NCBI RefSeq assembly: GCF_024622975.1
Contig: NZ_JANJZT010000013.1
Coordinates: 34,073-98,072, forward strand
Source: Blautia caecimuris
GTDB lineage: Bacteria > Bacillota > Clostridia > Lachnospirales > Lachnospiraceae
Length of the DNA stretch: 64,000 nucleotides
Reading direction: 5' to 3'
This document shows, piece by piece, positions 18,783-27,811 of this stretch. The position numbers and the translations under genes were made by a program. The notes beneath the pieces were generated by a model. The model made no database searches. It worked only from the letters and a program-made list of their open reading frames with translations, and was not told where the DNA came from. Numbering within the stretch: position 1 is the stretch's first letter; the number at the start of each line of letters is the position of its first letter.

Positions 18783-19793
18783 TTAAGGTGTATGACTTTC
18801 TCTTTTCATTTTTCTGTAATATGCAGGCGTACATCCACTGGCCTCTTTAAATTTTTTATAAAAAAAGTTCATATTATTGTATCCGCATAGTGGAATAAGC
18901 TCTGCCATAGGAATATCTGTATTTTCCAGAAGCATTCTGGCCTTTTTCAGTCTCTGCTCCTGCACATGTTCCACAAAGCTCCTTCCGGTTTTTTCTTTCA
19001 GAAGAGCAGTCAGATAATTCCCATGCATTCCAAACACTTTCCCCATTTGTGTAAGCGTACAGGTTTCGTAATTTTTTTCGATATAGGAAAGAAGCTCCAC
19101 AATCTGAACCTCTCTGGAAAGGTCATCCTTTTGTGTGGATTCATCTCTTATTGTTCTTAAAAGCTCGGTAAACAGGATATTTATATAACTTTCCAGAACT
19201 TCAGCTGTCCCGATATCCTGTGAAAAATATTCCACCATAATATTTTTCATCAGTTCATGTACCTTTGGATTCTTATGGGAAGGAAAATAAAGATAATGTT
19301 CTTTCTTACGGCTTTCTGTAACTGCATCCACAAGAAATTCTGAGACAATTCCTTGGACTGTCATCCGGCTTAAAAAAGCAGTGTCAAAAAATTCTCTGCG
19401 CATAAGTATATTTACAAGAATATCATCTTCTCCTGCCGATTCTATAGAATGAACAGCATGAGTATCAAAAATACATACGTCTCCCTTTTCTGTAGTAACA
19501 GCTTTTCCTTCTATCGTCTGATAACAGATTCCTGACCATACATAACAAAGCTCAATATAATCGTGCTTGTGAGCTCTCACCTTATTAAAGCGATCCTGTC
19601 TGGTAACAACAATCTTGTCCTCCGGTTTCATAAACTGTCGGCTTTCCAGAATATACCCGTCCTTTTCTCTGCTTCTTTGATTCCAGAATTCTTCATTACT
19701 GAATTTTTCCGGAAACCTGCTTTTCATACATTCTTTTTCCAGCTCTGTATACTGACGGATATAAGCTTCCAGTTCCTGTTCTGTCATCCTCAT
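18783..19793 (-). CDS. AraC-family regulator with cupin sensor domain
   Basis: About 336 residues. A cupin-like domain (HKHDYIELCYVWSG ... KGDVCIFDTHAVHSI, residues ~75-120) precedes a C-terminal AraC helix-turn-helix pair (LTQMGKVFGMHGNYLTALLK and MAELIPLCGYNNMNFFYKKF). I chose the ATG at 19793, whose ATGA overlaps the stop of the upstream DUF1284 gene and which has AGGTGG eight nt upstream. Being immediately upstream of the rhamnosidase in the same direction, it is a likely sugar-responsive regulator of that gene. Confidence 0.92.
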   Translation of the reverse strand: MRMTEQELEAYIRQYTELEKECMKSRFPEKFSNEEFWNQRSREKDGYILESRQFMKPEDKIVVTRQDRFNKVRAHKHDYIELCYVWSGICYQTIEGKAVTTEKGDVCIFDTHAVHSIESAGEDDILVNILMRREFFDTAFLSRMTVQGIVSEFLVDAVTESRKKEHYLYFPSHKNPKVHELMKNIMVEYFSQDIGTAEVLESYINILFTELLRTIRDESTQKDDLSREVQIVELLSYIEKNYETCTLTQMGKVFGMHGNYLTALLKEKTGRSFVEHVQEQRLKKARMLLENTDIPMAELIPLCGYNNMNFFYKKFKEASGCTPAYYRKMKRESHTP

Positions 19794-20197
19794 TCTTTTA
19801 TCCACCTGCTTTTTCTGCTACTGCAGATTCCATCCCACTGACAGTTTCCACAGATTTCCTTTCTTTTTCCCGGCTGTAAAATCAATTTTTCTACTTTTTC
19901 TGTAAACTCTGCAAATGAAATGGTTTCATTTTCCTGTAATCCGCATAACAGAAGTACCTTTCTGTCATATTCCGCTACCTGGTCTGCAGTCACGCAAACC
20001 TGCCCCTTCAGGTTGGGACAGGCAGAACAGATTACATCGCCCCCAACTGTTAAAGATACCCTGGCATCTCTTTCCATAATATCCAGAATTTTTCCCATAT
20101 GCTCTGCAAATTCCCGGCTGTAACCCCTGCCCTCAAAATAAGCCAGGCACATACCATGATGAGGGCGCAGGCAGATGCTGTTTTGCTTTTCTTTCAT
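19790..20197 (-). CDS. DUF1284 domain protein, probable metal or Fe-S binder
   Basis: 135 residues. The N-terminal ICLRPHHGMCLAYFEGRGYS segment and cysteines C58, C61, C69, C117, C120 and C126 fit DUF1284 (COG3543), described as probable iron-sulfur-binding. Function is unknown. RBS GGAGAG precedes the ATG. The last codons overlap the AraC regulator start by four bases, so the two are translated together, although a functional link is not obvious. Confidence 0.85.
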   Translation of the reverse strand: MKEKQNSICLRPHHGMCLAYFEGRGYSREFAEHMGKILDIMERDARVSLTVGGDVICSACPNLKGQVCVTADQVAEYDRKVLLLCGLQENETISFAEFTEKVEKLILQPGKRKEICGNCQWDGICSSRKSRWIKE

Positions 20198-20221
20198 ATT
20201 CTCTCCTGATTATAACAAAAC

Positions 20222-20236
20222 CGGGGAGGTTCCCCG
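20222..20236 (-). terminator. Terminator downstream of bioY
   Basis: CGGGGA and TCCCCG form a six-bp GC stem with a three-base loop; on the reverse strand it continues GGTTTTGTTA, a short T-rich tail. Confidence 0.65.
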
Positions 20237-20244
20237 ATTCTGCT

Positions 20245-20796
20245 TTACATGATATACTTTTTTAATTTTCTGGACAAACCATATGCCATCACGATTTTAA
20301 TAATGTCCGGAATAATAAAGGGTATCACACACCATCCAAGAACCGCCATCAAGCCTACCGGACCGCTTGTTTTCATATACACAGCCATAAACCATACAGT
20401 ACCAAAAGCATAGCATACAATCAGGCCCACAGCCATAGATAAAATCTGTATTACAGATTTTTTTCCGGGAATCTTTTCCATTGCCCACATAACAAGGGCA
20501 GAAAATAAAAATCCCACAATGTATCCTCCGGTTGTTCCTGTGAGAATTCCGATTCCCCCTGTCATTCCCGCAAATACAGGAACTCCCACTGCTCCAAGAA
20601 TAATATAAAGAGCAACGGACATGGTACCTCTTCGTCCTCCCAGAACACCTACTGCCATAAATACTGCAAAGGTCTGCAGGGTAAAAGGAACTGCTGTAGG
20701 AACTGAAATCCAGGAACAGACTGCCATCAGTACTGCAAATACCGCAATATAAACAAGATCATAGGTTTTACTTTTTGCTGCTGCCATTGTATTCAT
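20245..20796 (-). CDS. bioY: Biotin transporter BioY (ECF S component)
   Basis: 183 residues from the ATG at 20796 (AGGAGG upstream); the frame extends further without a ribosome site. Six hydrophobic segments with the BioY hallmarks VPTAVPFTLQTFAVFMAVGVLGG near residue 34 and GGYIVGFLF near 92. It binds biotin in the membrane and uses the shared EcfAA'T energising module encoded elsewhere. Regulation by BirA is common for this gene; two direct TGTGTTA copies in the leader (reverse strand) are visible but are not a clear BirA palindrome. Confidence 0.94.
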   Translation of the reverse strand: MNTMAAAKSKTYDLVYIAVFAVLMAVCSWISVPTAVPFTLQTFAVFMAVGVLGGRRGTMSVALYIILGAVGVPVFAGMTGGIGILTGTTGGYIVGFLFSALVMWAMEKIPGKKSVIQILSMAVGLIVCYAFGTVWFMAVYMKTSGPVGLMAVLGWCVIPFIIPDIIKIVMAYGLSRKLKKYIM

Positions 20797-20833
20797 CTCT
20801 TTTCCTCCTGCTGTAACACATTTTGACTGTCTT

Positions 20834-20862
20834 ACTTTAACACAGGGAAGATACATTGTCAA
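20834..20862 (-). promoter_or_regulatory. bioY promoter
   Basis: Reverse strand TTGACA (20862-20857), 17-nt spacer, TAAAGT (20839-20834), 38 nt before the bioY start. Confidence 0.65.
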
Positions 20863-20880
20863 CTTTATTTATACTTTAGT

Positions 20881-21810
20881 TTACGTTTGATCTTTATGGT
20901 GTACATAGATGTCCATCTGATTATAAGGAATTACAATTCCCTGAGCGTCGAACTCCTCTTTAATCTTCTGATTCAGTCTCCACTTCACAGGCCAGTAGGA
21001 ATCCGTAGGAACCCATACGCGCAGTCCCATGATCACAGCGCTGTCTGCAAGCTGATCCACAAATACCACCATTTCGCTTCTGTCCCCCTGGGTGTCCGGA
21101 TCCTCCAGAAGAATTTTTTCCAAAATTTCTTTTGCCTTCTGAATATTCGACTCATAGGAAATCCCTACTTTTATTTCCAGTTTTCTTGTCTCTTTTGCTG
21201 TGACATTGATGATTGTACTGTTGGAAAGTGTTCCGTTAGGCACCACGATTTTTTTGTTGTCAATGCTAAGAAGTGTGGTGTAGCACATTTCAATCCTTGC
21301 CACGGTTCCCTCACAGCCATTCTGCTGGTTTTGAATAATATAATCCCCAACCACAAACGGTTTAAAAACCAGAAGAAGAACTCCTCCTGCCAGATTGGCA
21401 AGTCCTCCCTGAAGAGCAAGACCTATGGCCACACCTGCTGTACCCAGGAGAGCTGCCACCGAAGATTCCGTTACTCCCAGGCTGACTGCAATATTAAAAA
21501 TCAGCATGGTATACAGAACTGCCTTACCTGCGGAACATGCAAACTGCACCACGCCCTCGTCCAGCCGCGCACGTTCCATGGAACGCTTCATCAGCTTTAC
21601 CGCCCAGCGTATCAGTTTTCTTCCTACAAAAAATACAATAATCGCAAGTACCACCTTCAGACCAAAGCCTACGATCGCAGGAATCTGACCTGCCATATAT
21701 TCTTTCAGATTCAAAATCTCCTTTATATTATCTGATACTCCGCCAAGTCCTATTTCCTCCAGTCCCTGATCCACCTTTTCAACAGTTTCATTTACGGTTT
21801 CCATATCCAT
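20881..21810 (-). CDS. Small-conductance mechanosensitive channel, MscS family
   Basis: About 309 residues. A short amphipathic start, then three membrane helices at about 45-70, 85-108 and the pore-lining TM3 with Gly/Ala pattern GTAGVAIGLALQGGLANLAGG; residues KPFVVGDYI and VPNGTLSN are the MscS beta-domain signatures. It opens under membrane tension to release solutes during osmotic downshock. Start choice ATG at 21810 gives eight-nt spacing to GGGG; two earlier start codons are possible. Confidence 0.94.
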   Translation of the reverse strand: MDMETVNETVEKVDQGLEEIGLGGVSDNIKEILNLKEYMAGQIPAIVGFGLKVVLAIIVFFVGRKLIRWAVKLMKRSMERARLDEGVVQFACSAGKAVLYTMLIFNIAVSLGVTESSVAALLGTAGVAIGLALQGGLANLAGGVLLLVFKPFVVGDYIIQNQQNGCEGTVARIEMCYTTLLSIDNKKIVVPNGTLSNSTIINVTAKETRKLEIKVGISYESNIQKAKEILEKILLEDPDTQGDRSEMVVFVDQLADSAVIMGLRVWVPTDSYWPVKWRLNQKIKEEFDAQGIVIPYNQMDIYVHHKDQT

Positions 21811-22149
21811 AATCATCACCCCGTTTTCTGTATTTTATCTTATGCCCCTTTATCATACCATAAATTGCTCACATAAAACACACAGGAATCCCTGTATTTA
21901 TCGATCTATCTTTTTGTTGCTACCCACTCTATTCACAGAAACCTGGACAACATGCATTCCAAGTCACTTTCTGTAATGGTATTTTGTCCTGTTTATATCT
22001 CGGGATTCTGATATATATATGCTAAAAGTAACTGTCAGAACAATGATCTGGAAACAGGAGCTATTTCTTTTCTTTTAATTTCATTCTGATTTTCTAAAAA
22101 AAGCACAAAAAATCTCCTGAAAACTCATGAAGTCAAAAGATTTTTCCTA
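21811..22149. other. Intergenic region, divergent mscS and trkA promoters expected
   Basis: No open frame or RNA gene I can support. The region is AT-rich and contains short runs only. Confidence 0.6.
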
Positions 22150-22178
22150 TTTAAAAACTGTTCCTACAATGCTATAAT
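22150..22178 (+). promoter_or_regulatory. Probable trkA promoter
   Basis: TTTAAA (22150-22155), 17-nt spacer, TATAAT (22173-22178), 39 nt before the trkA start; the -35 box is weak. Confidence 0.55.
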
Positions 22179-22217
22179 AAGGACGCTTATATAATATTTT
22201 TTATAATGGAGGAAACC

Positions 22218-23576
22218 ATGCATATCATAATCGTCGGGTGCGGAAAAGTAGGACGTACCCTTGCAGAGCAGCTTCAGGAGGAAGAAATTGACCTGACGCT
22301 TATCGATACTGTAGAAAAAACGATCAACGATGTTACTGAGGATATTGATGCAATGGGTATTGTAGGAAACGGCGCCAGCATCAATACATTAATGGAGGCA
22401 GGCATCAGCACTGCCGATATTCTTATTGCCGTTACCGCTTCAGATGAGCTGAATCTTCTCTGCTGCCTGATTGCACAGAAAACCGGCTCCTGCCAGACAA
22501 TTGCCCGGGTACGCAATCCGATCTACAGTCAGGAAATCGGATTTATCAAAGAAAAGCTGGGTATCTCCATGATCATTAACCCGGAATACGCTGCAGCTCA
22601 GGAAATTTCCCGTCTGCTTCGTTTTCCGGCTGCCATAAAAATTGATCCTTTTTCCAGAGGAAAGGTAGAGCTTTTAAAATTTAAGGTCCTTCCTGAATTT
22701 CATCTGGACGGCATGAGCATTTCCCGGATCACAGAAAAATTCCGGTGCGATATTCTCTTCTGTGCTGTGGAAAACAAAGATGCGCTTACCATTCCGGGAG
22801 GCGACTATATCATACATGACGGTGATTTTGTCTCTATTATTGCCACTCCACAGAATACTGCCCTGTTTTTCAAAAAAATAGGTTTTCGGACAAACCAGGT
22901 GAAAAATGCGCTGATCATAGGCGGCGGAACTATTTCCTATTATCTTGCAAAAACTCTGATTGATACCCGAATCCATGTAAAGATCATCGAAAAAGATCCG
23001 AATCGCTGTGAATTTCTCAGCGATCTGCTTCCGGATGCCACCATTATCAACGGCGACGGAACGGACCGCGCCCTTCTTCTGGAGGAAGGTCTGGAAACTG
23101 CAGAGTCCTTTGTTACGCTTACCAATTTTGATGAAGAGAATATTTTTCTCTCTCTGTTTGCCAAAAAAAGCTCCAATGCAAAAGTAGTGGCAAAGGTAAA
23201 CCGTCTGCCCTATACAGACGTCATTGACGATCTGGATCTTGGAAGTGTGATCTACCCAAAATACATAACCTCAGACAGTATTCTCCGCTATGTGCGGGCT
23301 ATGCAGAATACCATTGGCAGCAATGTAGAAACTCTTTACCATATTCTGGACAGTCAGGCAGAAGCTCTGGAATTTGCAGTACACGATCATTCACCAGTGA
23401 CAGGGGTTCCACTTTCTGAACTGAAGCTGAAAAAAAATCTTCTGATCTGTTGCCTCACCCGTAACGGATCTGTACGGATTCCCCGCGGCCATGACACCGT
23501 AGAGGTAGGAGATCATGTAATTGTTGCTACTACACACAAGGGACTTCGCAATATCTGCGATATCCTTGAGAAATAA
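22218..23576 (+). CDS. trkA: Trk potassium uptake regulator TrkA
   Basis: 452 residues from the ATG at 22218 (GGAGG five nt upstream). Two tandem RCK modules: each has a Rossmann nucleotide site (IIIVGCGKVGRTLAEQL at the start; ALIIGGGTISYYLAKTL near residue 233) followed by a TrkA-C regulatory subdomain. TrkA binds NAD(H)/ATP on the cytosolic face of TrkH and gates potassium uptake. TrkH is encoded 11 bases downstream in the same operon. Confidence 0.96.
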   Translation: MHIIIVGCGKVGRTLAEQLQEEEIDLTLIDTVEKTINDVTEDIDAMGIVGNGASINTLMEAGISTADILIAVTASDELNLLCCLIAQKTGSCQTIARVRNPIYSQEIGFIKEKLGISMIINPEYAAAQEISRLLRFPAAIKIDPFSRGKVELLKFKVLPEFHLDGMSISRITEKFRCDILFCAVENKDALTIPGGDYIIHDGDFVSIIATPQNTALFFKKIGFRTNQVKNALIIGGGTISYYLAKTLIDTRIHVKIIEKDPNRCEFLSDLLPDATIINGDGTDRALLLEEGLETAESFVTLTNFDEENIFLSLFAKKSSNAKVVAKVNRLPYTDVIDDLDLGSVIYPKYITSDSILRYVRAMQNTIGSNVETLYHILDSQAEALEFAVHDHSPVTGVPLSELKLKKNLLICCLTRNGSVRIPRGHDTVEVGDHVIVATTHKGLRNICDILEK

Positions 23577-23587
23577 GGGGTGCAATC

Positions 23588-25027
23588 ATGAATTACCGTA
23601 TTATTTTTTATATTGTTGGATGGGTATTTAATCTTCAGGCGATATTTATGGTTCTTCCATGCCTGACTGCTGTTATTTATGGAGAAACTGACCTTGGAGC
23701 TTTTCTTGTTTCCATTGTCATCTGTCTTGCCGTTGGTCTGCCCCTGACAAACAAGAAGCCTCAAAATAAAGTATTTTATATAAAAGACGGCTGTATTGCA
23801 GTTGCCCTCAGCTGGATTGTTCTCAGTATCACCGGAGCGATTCCCTTTATACTTTCCGGCGCGATTCCGCATCCCATTGATGCGATTTTTGAAACAGTAT
23901 CCGGTTTTACCACTACCGGTTCCAGTATCCTGACTGACGTGGAAATTCTTCCGAAATCAGTCCTTTTCTGGAGAAGCTTTACCCACTGGATCGGCGGAAT
24001 GGGAGTGCTTGTCTTTCTTCTTTCTCTCCTGCCTCTAGCAGGCGGATATCATATGAACCTAATGAGAGCAGAAAGCCCCGGACCTTCTGTCAGCAAGCTT
24101 GTCCCAAAAGTACAGTCCACTGCAAAAATACTTTACACGATTTATCTGGGCATGACTGTCCTGCAGATCATCCTTTTGCTGCTTGGCGGCGTACCTGTAT
24201 TTGATTCTCTCTGTATTACTTTCGGTTCTGCCGGAACCGGAGGCTTTGGAATCAAAAATGACAGTATGGCAAGCTACAGCACTTATTGTCAGGTGGTAAC
24301 AACTGTTTTTATTATTTTATTTGGTGTGAATTTTTCTGCCTACTATCTGATCCTCACAAAGAAATTTAAGCAGGCGTTTAAGCTTGAAGAAGTGCGGTAT
24401 TATTTTGGAATCATCCTTGCTTCCGTAATTCTGATCGCAGTGAATACCCGCCACATGTTCAGCGGATTTGCAGAAGCATTCCAGCAGTCAGCATTCCAGG
24501 TTGGTTCTATTATTACAACCACCGGTTATTCCAGTACAGATTTCAACCAGTGGCCTGCGCTGTCAAAAACGATTCTGGTTCTGCTTATGTTTGTTGGTGC
24601 CTGTGCAGGAAGTACAGGAGGAGGTATCAAGGTTTCCCGTGTTGTTCTTCTCTGTAAGGCAGCCCGAAAGGAGTTTCAGCTATACCTTCACCCAAATGCG
24701 GTAAAAAAACTGAAAATGGATAATAAGGCGGTTTCACATGAGACGCTGCGCTCTACCAATATTTTTCTCAGTGTTTATCTGCTGATCTTCTGTGGTTCTA
24801 TCCTGATCGTCTCACTGGATAATTTTGATCTGGTTACCAACTTTACCGCAGTTGCCGCTACCCTGAATAATATTGGACCCGGCCTTGAAGTTGCAGGACC
24901 AATGGGAAATTTCAGTTCCTTCTCCTATCTGTCCAAAAGTGTTATGATTTTCGACATGCTTGCCGGGCGGCTGGAAATCTTCCCTCTGCTTCTTTTATTC
25001 TTTAAGGATACATGGAAAAAATTTTAA
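23588..25027 (+). CDS. trkH: TrkH-family potassium transporter
   Basis: 479 residues, highly hydrophobic, with four pore-loop repeats visible as SGFTTTGSSIL near residue 112, GSAGTGGFGIKND near 214, TTTGYSSTDFNQW near 312 and NNIGPG near 430. Each Gly contributes to the potassium selectivity filter. RBS AGGGGTG precedes the ATG. It forms the membrane pore that TrkA gates. No intrinsic terminator lies immediately after the stop; hairpins begin about 180 bases downstream. Confidence 0.96.
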   Translation: MNYRIIFYIVGWVFNLQAIFMVLPCLTAVIYGETDLGAFLVSIVICLAVGLPLTNKKPQNKVFYIKDGCIAVALSWIVLSITGAIPFILSGAIPHPIDAIFETVSGFTTTGSSILTDVEILPKSVLFWRSFTHWIGGMGVLVFLLSLLPLAGGYHMNLMRAESPGPSVSKLVPKVQSTAKILYTIYLGMTVLQIILLLLGGVPVFDSLCITFGSAGTGGFGIKNDSMASYSTYCQVVTTVFIILFGVNFSAYYLILTKKFKQAFKLEEVRYYFGIILASVILIAVNTRHMFSGFAEAFQQSAFQVGSIITTTGYSSTDFNQWPALSKTILVLLMFVGACAGSTGGGIKVSRVVLLCKAARKEFQLYLHPNAVKKLKMDNKAVSHETLRSTNIFLSVYLLIFCGSILIVSLDNFDLVTNFTAVAATLNNIGPGLEVAGPMGNFSSFSYLSKSVMIFDMLAGRLEIFPLLLLFFKDTWKKF

Positions 25028-25204
25028 CTTTACTGTAAGCAGAAAAACAATTATATTTTGCCTGGATGAAAATGTTCCGTAACTGTGACAGAAAATATTT
25101 CAAAATCATCTGAAAAATATTATGTCAGAGGCAACACTGTTTTTCATAATTTTTTCAAATTGATATCACAATTTCTTCACATTTATGTTTTATAGTAAGG
25201 TATG

Positions 25205-25271
25205 TAGAAAGCTCAGTGCTTTCTATACAAATATTTTTCTTTTTCATACGCGCCGGTACGAAAGTACCGGC
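25205..25271 (+). other. Two adjacent stem-loops in the trkH downstream region
   Basis: TAGAAAGC (25205-25212) pairs with GCTTTCTA (25218-25225); GCCGGTAC (25252-25259), GAAA tetraloop, GTACCGGC (25264-25271) is a perfect second hairpin. A TATAGT box lies just upstream, at about 25187-25192, but no good -35 is visible. Could be a small RNA or part of the trk 3' region. The region 25028-25360 has no gene. Confidence 0.4.
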
Positions 25272-25311
25272 CTCCTTCCAATTATGACCTTTTTATAATC
25301 CATCTCTTTAT

Positions 25312-25350
25312 AAAAAAAAGCGTCGGGAACAATTTTCCCACGCTTTTTTA
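25312..25350. terminator. Bidirectional terminator between trkH region and the GH18 gene
   Basis: A run of A then GCGT-GGGA pairs with TCCC-ACGC followed by a run of T; it is symmetric and sits between convergent transcription units. Confidence 0.88.
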
Positions 25351-25360
25351 TGTATGTCCG

Positions 25361-27034
25361 TTATTTCAGATTTTCACTGATCACCTTCCAGATACTGCTG
25401 TTTTCAAATCCAAGTTTCCACTGTGCTACGCCTGCAAGTTTGTATTTCGGAATGAGTTTTACCTTTTCCGCAATAGACTGTGCATCCTCAACCCATATTT
25501 CATAACTGGAACCGTCTTTTTCATAAGAAGCAGTATTCTGCCCAACACTGCCGTCCCATATAGTCTCTGCCTTATTTTCTTTTATTACATTCTGTGCCTG
25601 ATCCATTCCAATCGCTTCGCTTGTCAAAGCTCCTCCGGTTGTCTTCCAGAGTCTTGTATAAAATGGGATTGCCAGAATGGTCCGTTCTGCCGGTACTTCT
25701 GCCAGAGTATCCACAACCCCTTTTTCTACCCAGGGAAGAGAAGCCACAGAGCCCGGTTCTTCTGAACCTACATAATGTTCATCATATCCCATGATGATCA
25801 CATAATCTACAACCTCCCCCTGTTCTTCTCTGTCATAATGACTGGTAAAATCTTCAGGTACCGGATTATCCACAGACAGTACAAGATTTCTCTTATGACA
25901 CTCAATAGACAATTCTCTTAAAAATTGCAGAAAATGCGGTCCCGCATCTTCACTGAGCGTTTCAAAATCCACATTGATTCCATCAAGTCCTGTTTTTTCC
26001 GCAGCGCTCATAAGCTGACTGATAATATTCTGGCGTGAAGAAAGCTGAGACAAAGTATCTGTTGTACTTACGTCTGCGGTAAAGTTGTCAATCAGTCCCC
26101 ATACCTTCATTCCTTTATCATGCGCCTGTTTTACATAGTCAGCAGAAGATATATCTGCAATATTGCCCTGTGTATCCTGCAAATAGAACCAGGTAGGAGA
26201 AATAACATTTACTCCGCTTACATTTGCCACTGCATCGGTAAAATATGTATTAGACTCTTCTGACGTCACCTGATGCCAGGACAGATTCACCGGTTCTTCC
26301 ATAGCCAGGTGCTGATACTCTTCCTTCTGAAAGTCTCTCTCAAAATCCTTTGCTTCCGGAGAAGACACATCTTTCTTTTTCACAAATCCGATATATCCAT
26401 CCATTGTAGCAACCTGCACCCATTCTTCATATTCCTCCATGAAGGTCAGAGTATCGCCTTTCTTGACCTCTGTGAGAACCGGTGACTTGATTCCTCCGCG
26501 ATAACGGACATATGTATCTTTTTTTGCAGTTGCTACATTTACCCCGGTAAACTGATTCTGTATAATGATTCTGGAAGGATTTTCTCCCATATATACGTCC
26601 ATGTCTGTATATTTTTGTACAAAAGGCAGACTTAAAAATACACTTCCATCCTTCAGCCACACATCTCCATCTCCGTTCTGAGATGCCGGATACATCTGAA
26701 GCTCAGAAGGTGTTGCATAAAGAATCTGCTGATTTGAACTGTCCCAGTAATATCTCTGGTTCAAATGGCCTGATACAAACTCCAGCGGAAGATAAGTCTG
26801 ATCATCAGATGTTACTGCGCGCTCCTCCATAATCTCTGTTCCCAGGACGATCACGGACTCTCCCTCCGCAGTCTTGCCGTAATATTCGTTCAGATCCATG
26901 CGCTCTTTTGTCGGAATATATTTTTTGACCACATGAATTCCAACTCCTGCTGCAGCAAGCAGAAGAATCAGAACGCAGACGATAACTGCCGGCATATACT
27001 GCTTCTTCATTTGTTTTTTTACCTGCTTTTTCAT
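25361..27034 (-). CDS. Membrane-anchored GH18 cell-wall or spore hydrolase
   Basis: 557 residues. A Lys-rich N-terminus and a single membrane helix (AVIVCVLILLLAAAGVGIHV, residues ~16-35) tether it outside the cell. A stalk-like domain (~60-160) and an SH3-type segment (~170-235, YVRYRGGIKSPVLTEVKKGD) precede a GH18 barrel. The catalytic motif is DGINVDFE near residue 358, with the proton-donor Glu at the end. Related YaaH/YdhD-type proteins act on peptidoglycan or spore cortex, so a role in wall or germination is likely. Confidence 0.88.
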   Translation of the reverse strand: MKKQVKKQMKKQYMPAVIVCVLILLLAAAGVGIHVVKKYIPTKERMDLNEYYGKTAEGESVIVLGTEIMEERAVTSDDQTYLPLEFVSGHLNQRYYWDSSNQQILYATPSELQMYPASQNGDGDVWLKDGSVFLSLPFVQKYTDMDVYMGENPSRIIIQNQFTGVNVATAKKDTYVRYRGGIKSPVLTEVKKGDTLTFMEEYEEWVQVATMDGYIGFVKKKDVSSPEAKDFERDFQKEEYQHLAMEEPVNLSWHQVTSEESNTYFTDAVANVSGVNVISPTWFYLQDTQGNIADISSADYVKQAHDKGMKVWGLIDNFTADVSTTDTLSQLSSRQNIISQLMSAAEKTGLDGINVDFETLSEDAGPHFLQFLRELSIECHKRNLVLSVDNPVPEDFTSHYDREEQGEVVDYVIIMGYDEHYVGSEEPGSVASLPWVEKGVVDTLAEVPAERTILAIPFYTRLWKTTGGALTSEAIGMDQAQNVIKENKAETIWDGSVGQNTASYEKDGSSYEIWVEDAQSIAEKVKLIPKYKLAGVAQWKLGFENSSIWKVISENLK

Positions 27035-27102
27035 TTGCTTTTTCCTTTCAGTTCAGAACTATATGTTTCACAAACTTCCTCTTATGTTAAAAAGGCTGTT
27101 TC

Positions 27103-27111
27103 ATTATATCA
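27103..27111 (-). promoter_or_regulatory. Extended -10 promoter for the GH18 gene
   Basis: Reverse strand TGATATAAT (TG-N-TATAAT) about 70 nt upstream of the GH18 start; no -35 match, as usual for extended -10 promoters. Confidence 0.5.
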
Positions 27112-27629
27112 TACTTTTGTGCGATTGCGTTATAAAATCATTCTTTTTATATTTTTTTCATATTTCGGGAATACTCCGCCTGGTCAGGCATGAGAGGGGA
27201 ATTTACTGCCTTTGACGGGGAATTCCCGTTCTTCTGTGCATATCATCATGCTTTTGCATAAAATTCCTTTGTACTGTGTGATATATTTTCTCTTCTTCCC
27301 TCCTTTCGCGGATTTTTGAAAGCACCCTGTGGGTTTCTGAAAAATCTCTGTCCATAAAAGAAGCCTTATCTTTAAAATACGTGGAATTTGTATGATTGCC
27401 GCAGCGGGAATGCTGCATGACTATAAAATGGCAACAATACATTTGAAAAAAGAAATCAGTCAATATGTAAGCTGTTATCTGTGATGTTCCGGCGCTTCCA
27501 TTACATCCAGAATGATTTTTCTGTTTTTTATTATACCTTGTTTTTAATCATATGCAAGAGGTTTCAGCAAAATATAAAAAATTTTCGATTTTGTTTTCAA
27601 ATATTTTATATTTAGGTAAATTGAATTTC
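27112..27629. other. Intergenic region without a supportable gene
   Basis: Between the divergent GH18 and mecA genes. A short reverse open frame at 27203-27463 lacks a ribosome site and has no recognisable composition. No RNA gene seen. Confidence 0.6.
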
Positions 27630-27659
27630 TTTACATTCTCCATATTTGTGGTATATAAT
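27630..27659 (+). promoter_or_regulatory. mecA promoter
   Basis: TTTACA (27630-27635), 18-nt spacer, TATAAT (27654-27659); the start would give a leader of about 145 nt before mecA. Confidence 0.65.
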
Positions 27660-27811
27660 AGATGCTAAGTTGATATGCATTTTTTTGCTGTAAACCAATA
27701 AAATCATTGACAATGTCCTGCTCTTCAAAAATGACATCATCTGCATGTATGAGTATAATAACATATGCACATGGTAAACAGACAGGATAAAAAGAATAGG
27801 ATGTGATTATT

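Noticed and set aside
20797..20840. BirA operator upstream of bioY
   Set aside because: Only a direct TGTGTTA repeat is present, not the long inverted repeat expected for BirA.
27203..27463. Reverse open frame of 86 codons between GH18 and mecA
   Set aside because: No ribosome site, no recognisable composition, and the mecA and GH18 promoters flank it; treated as non-coding.
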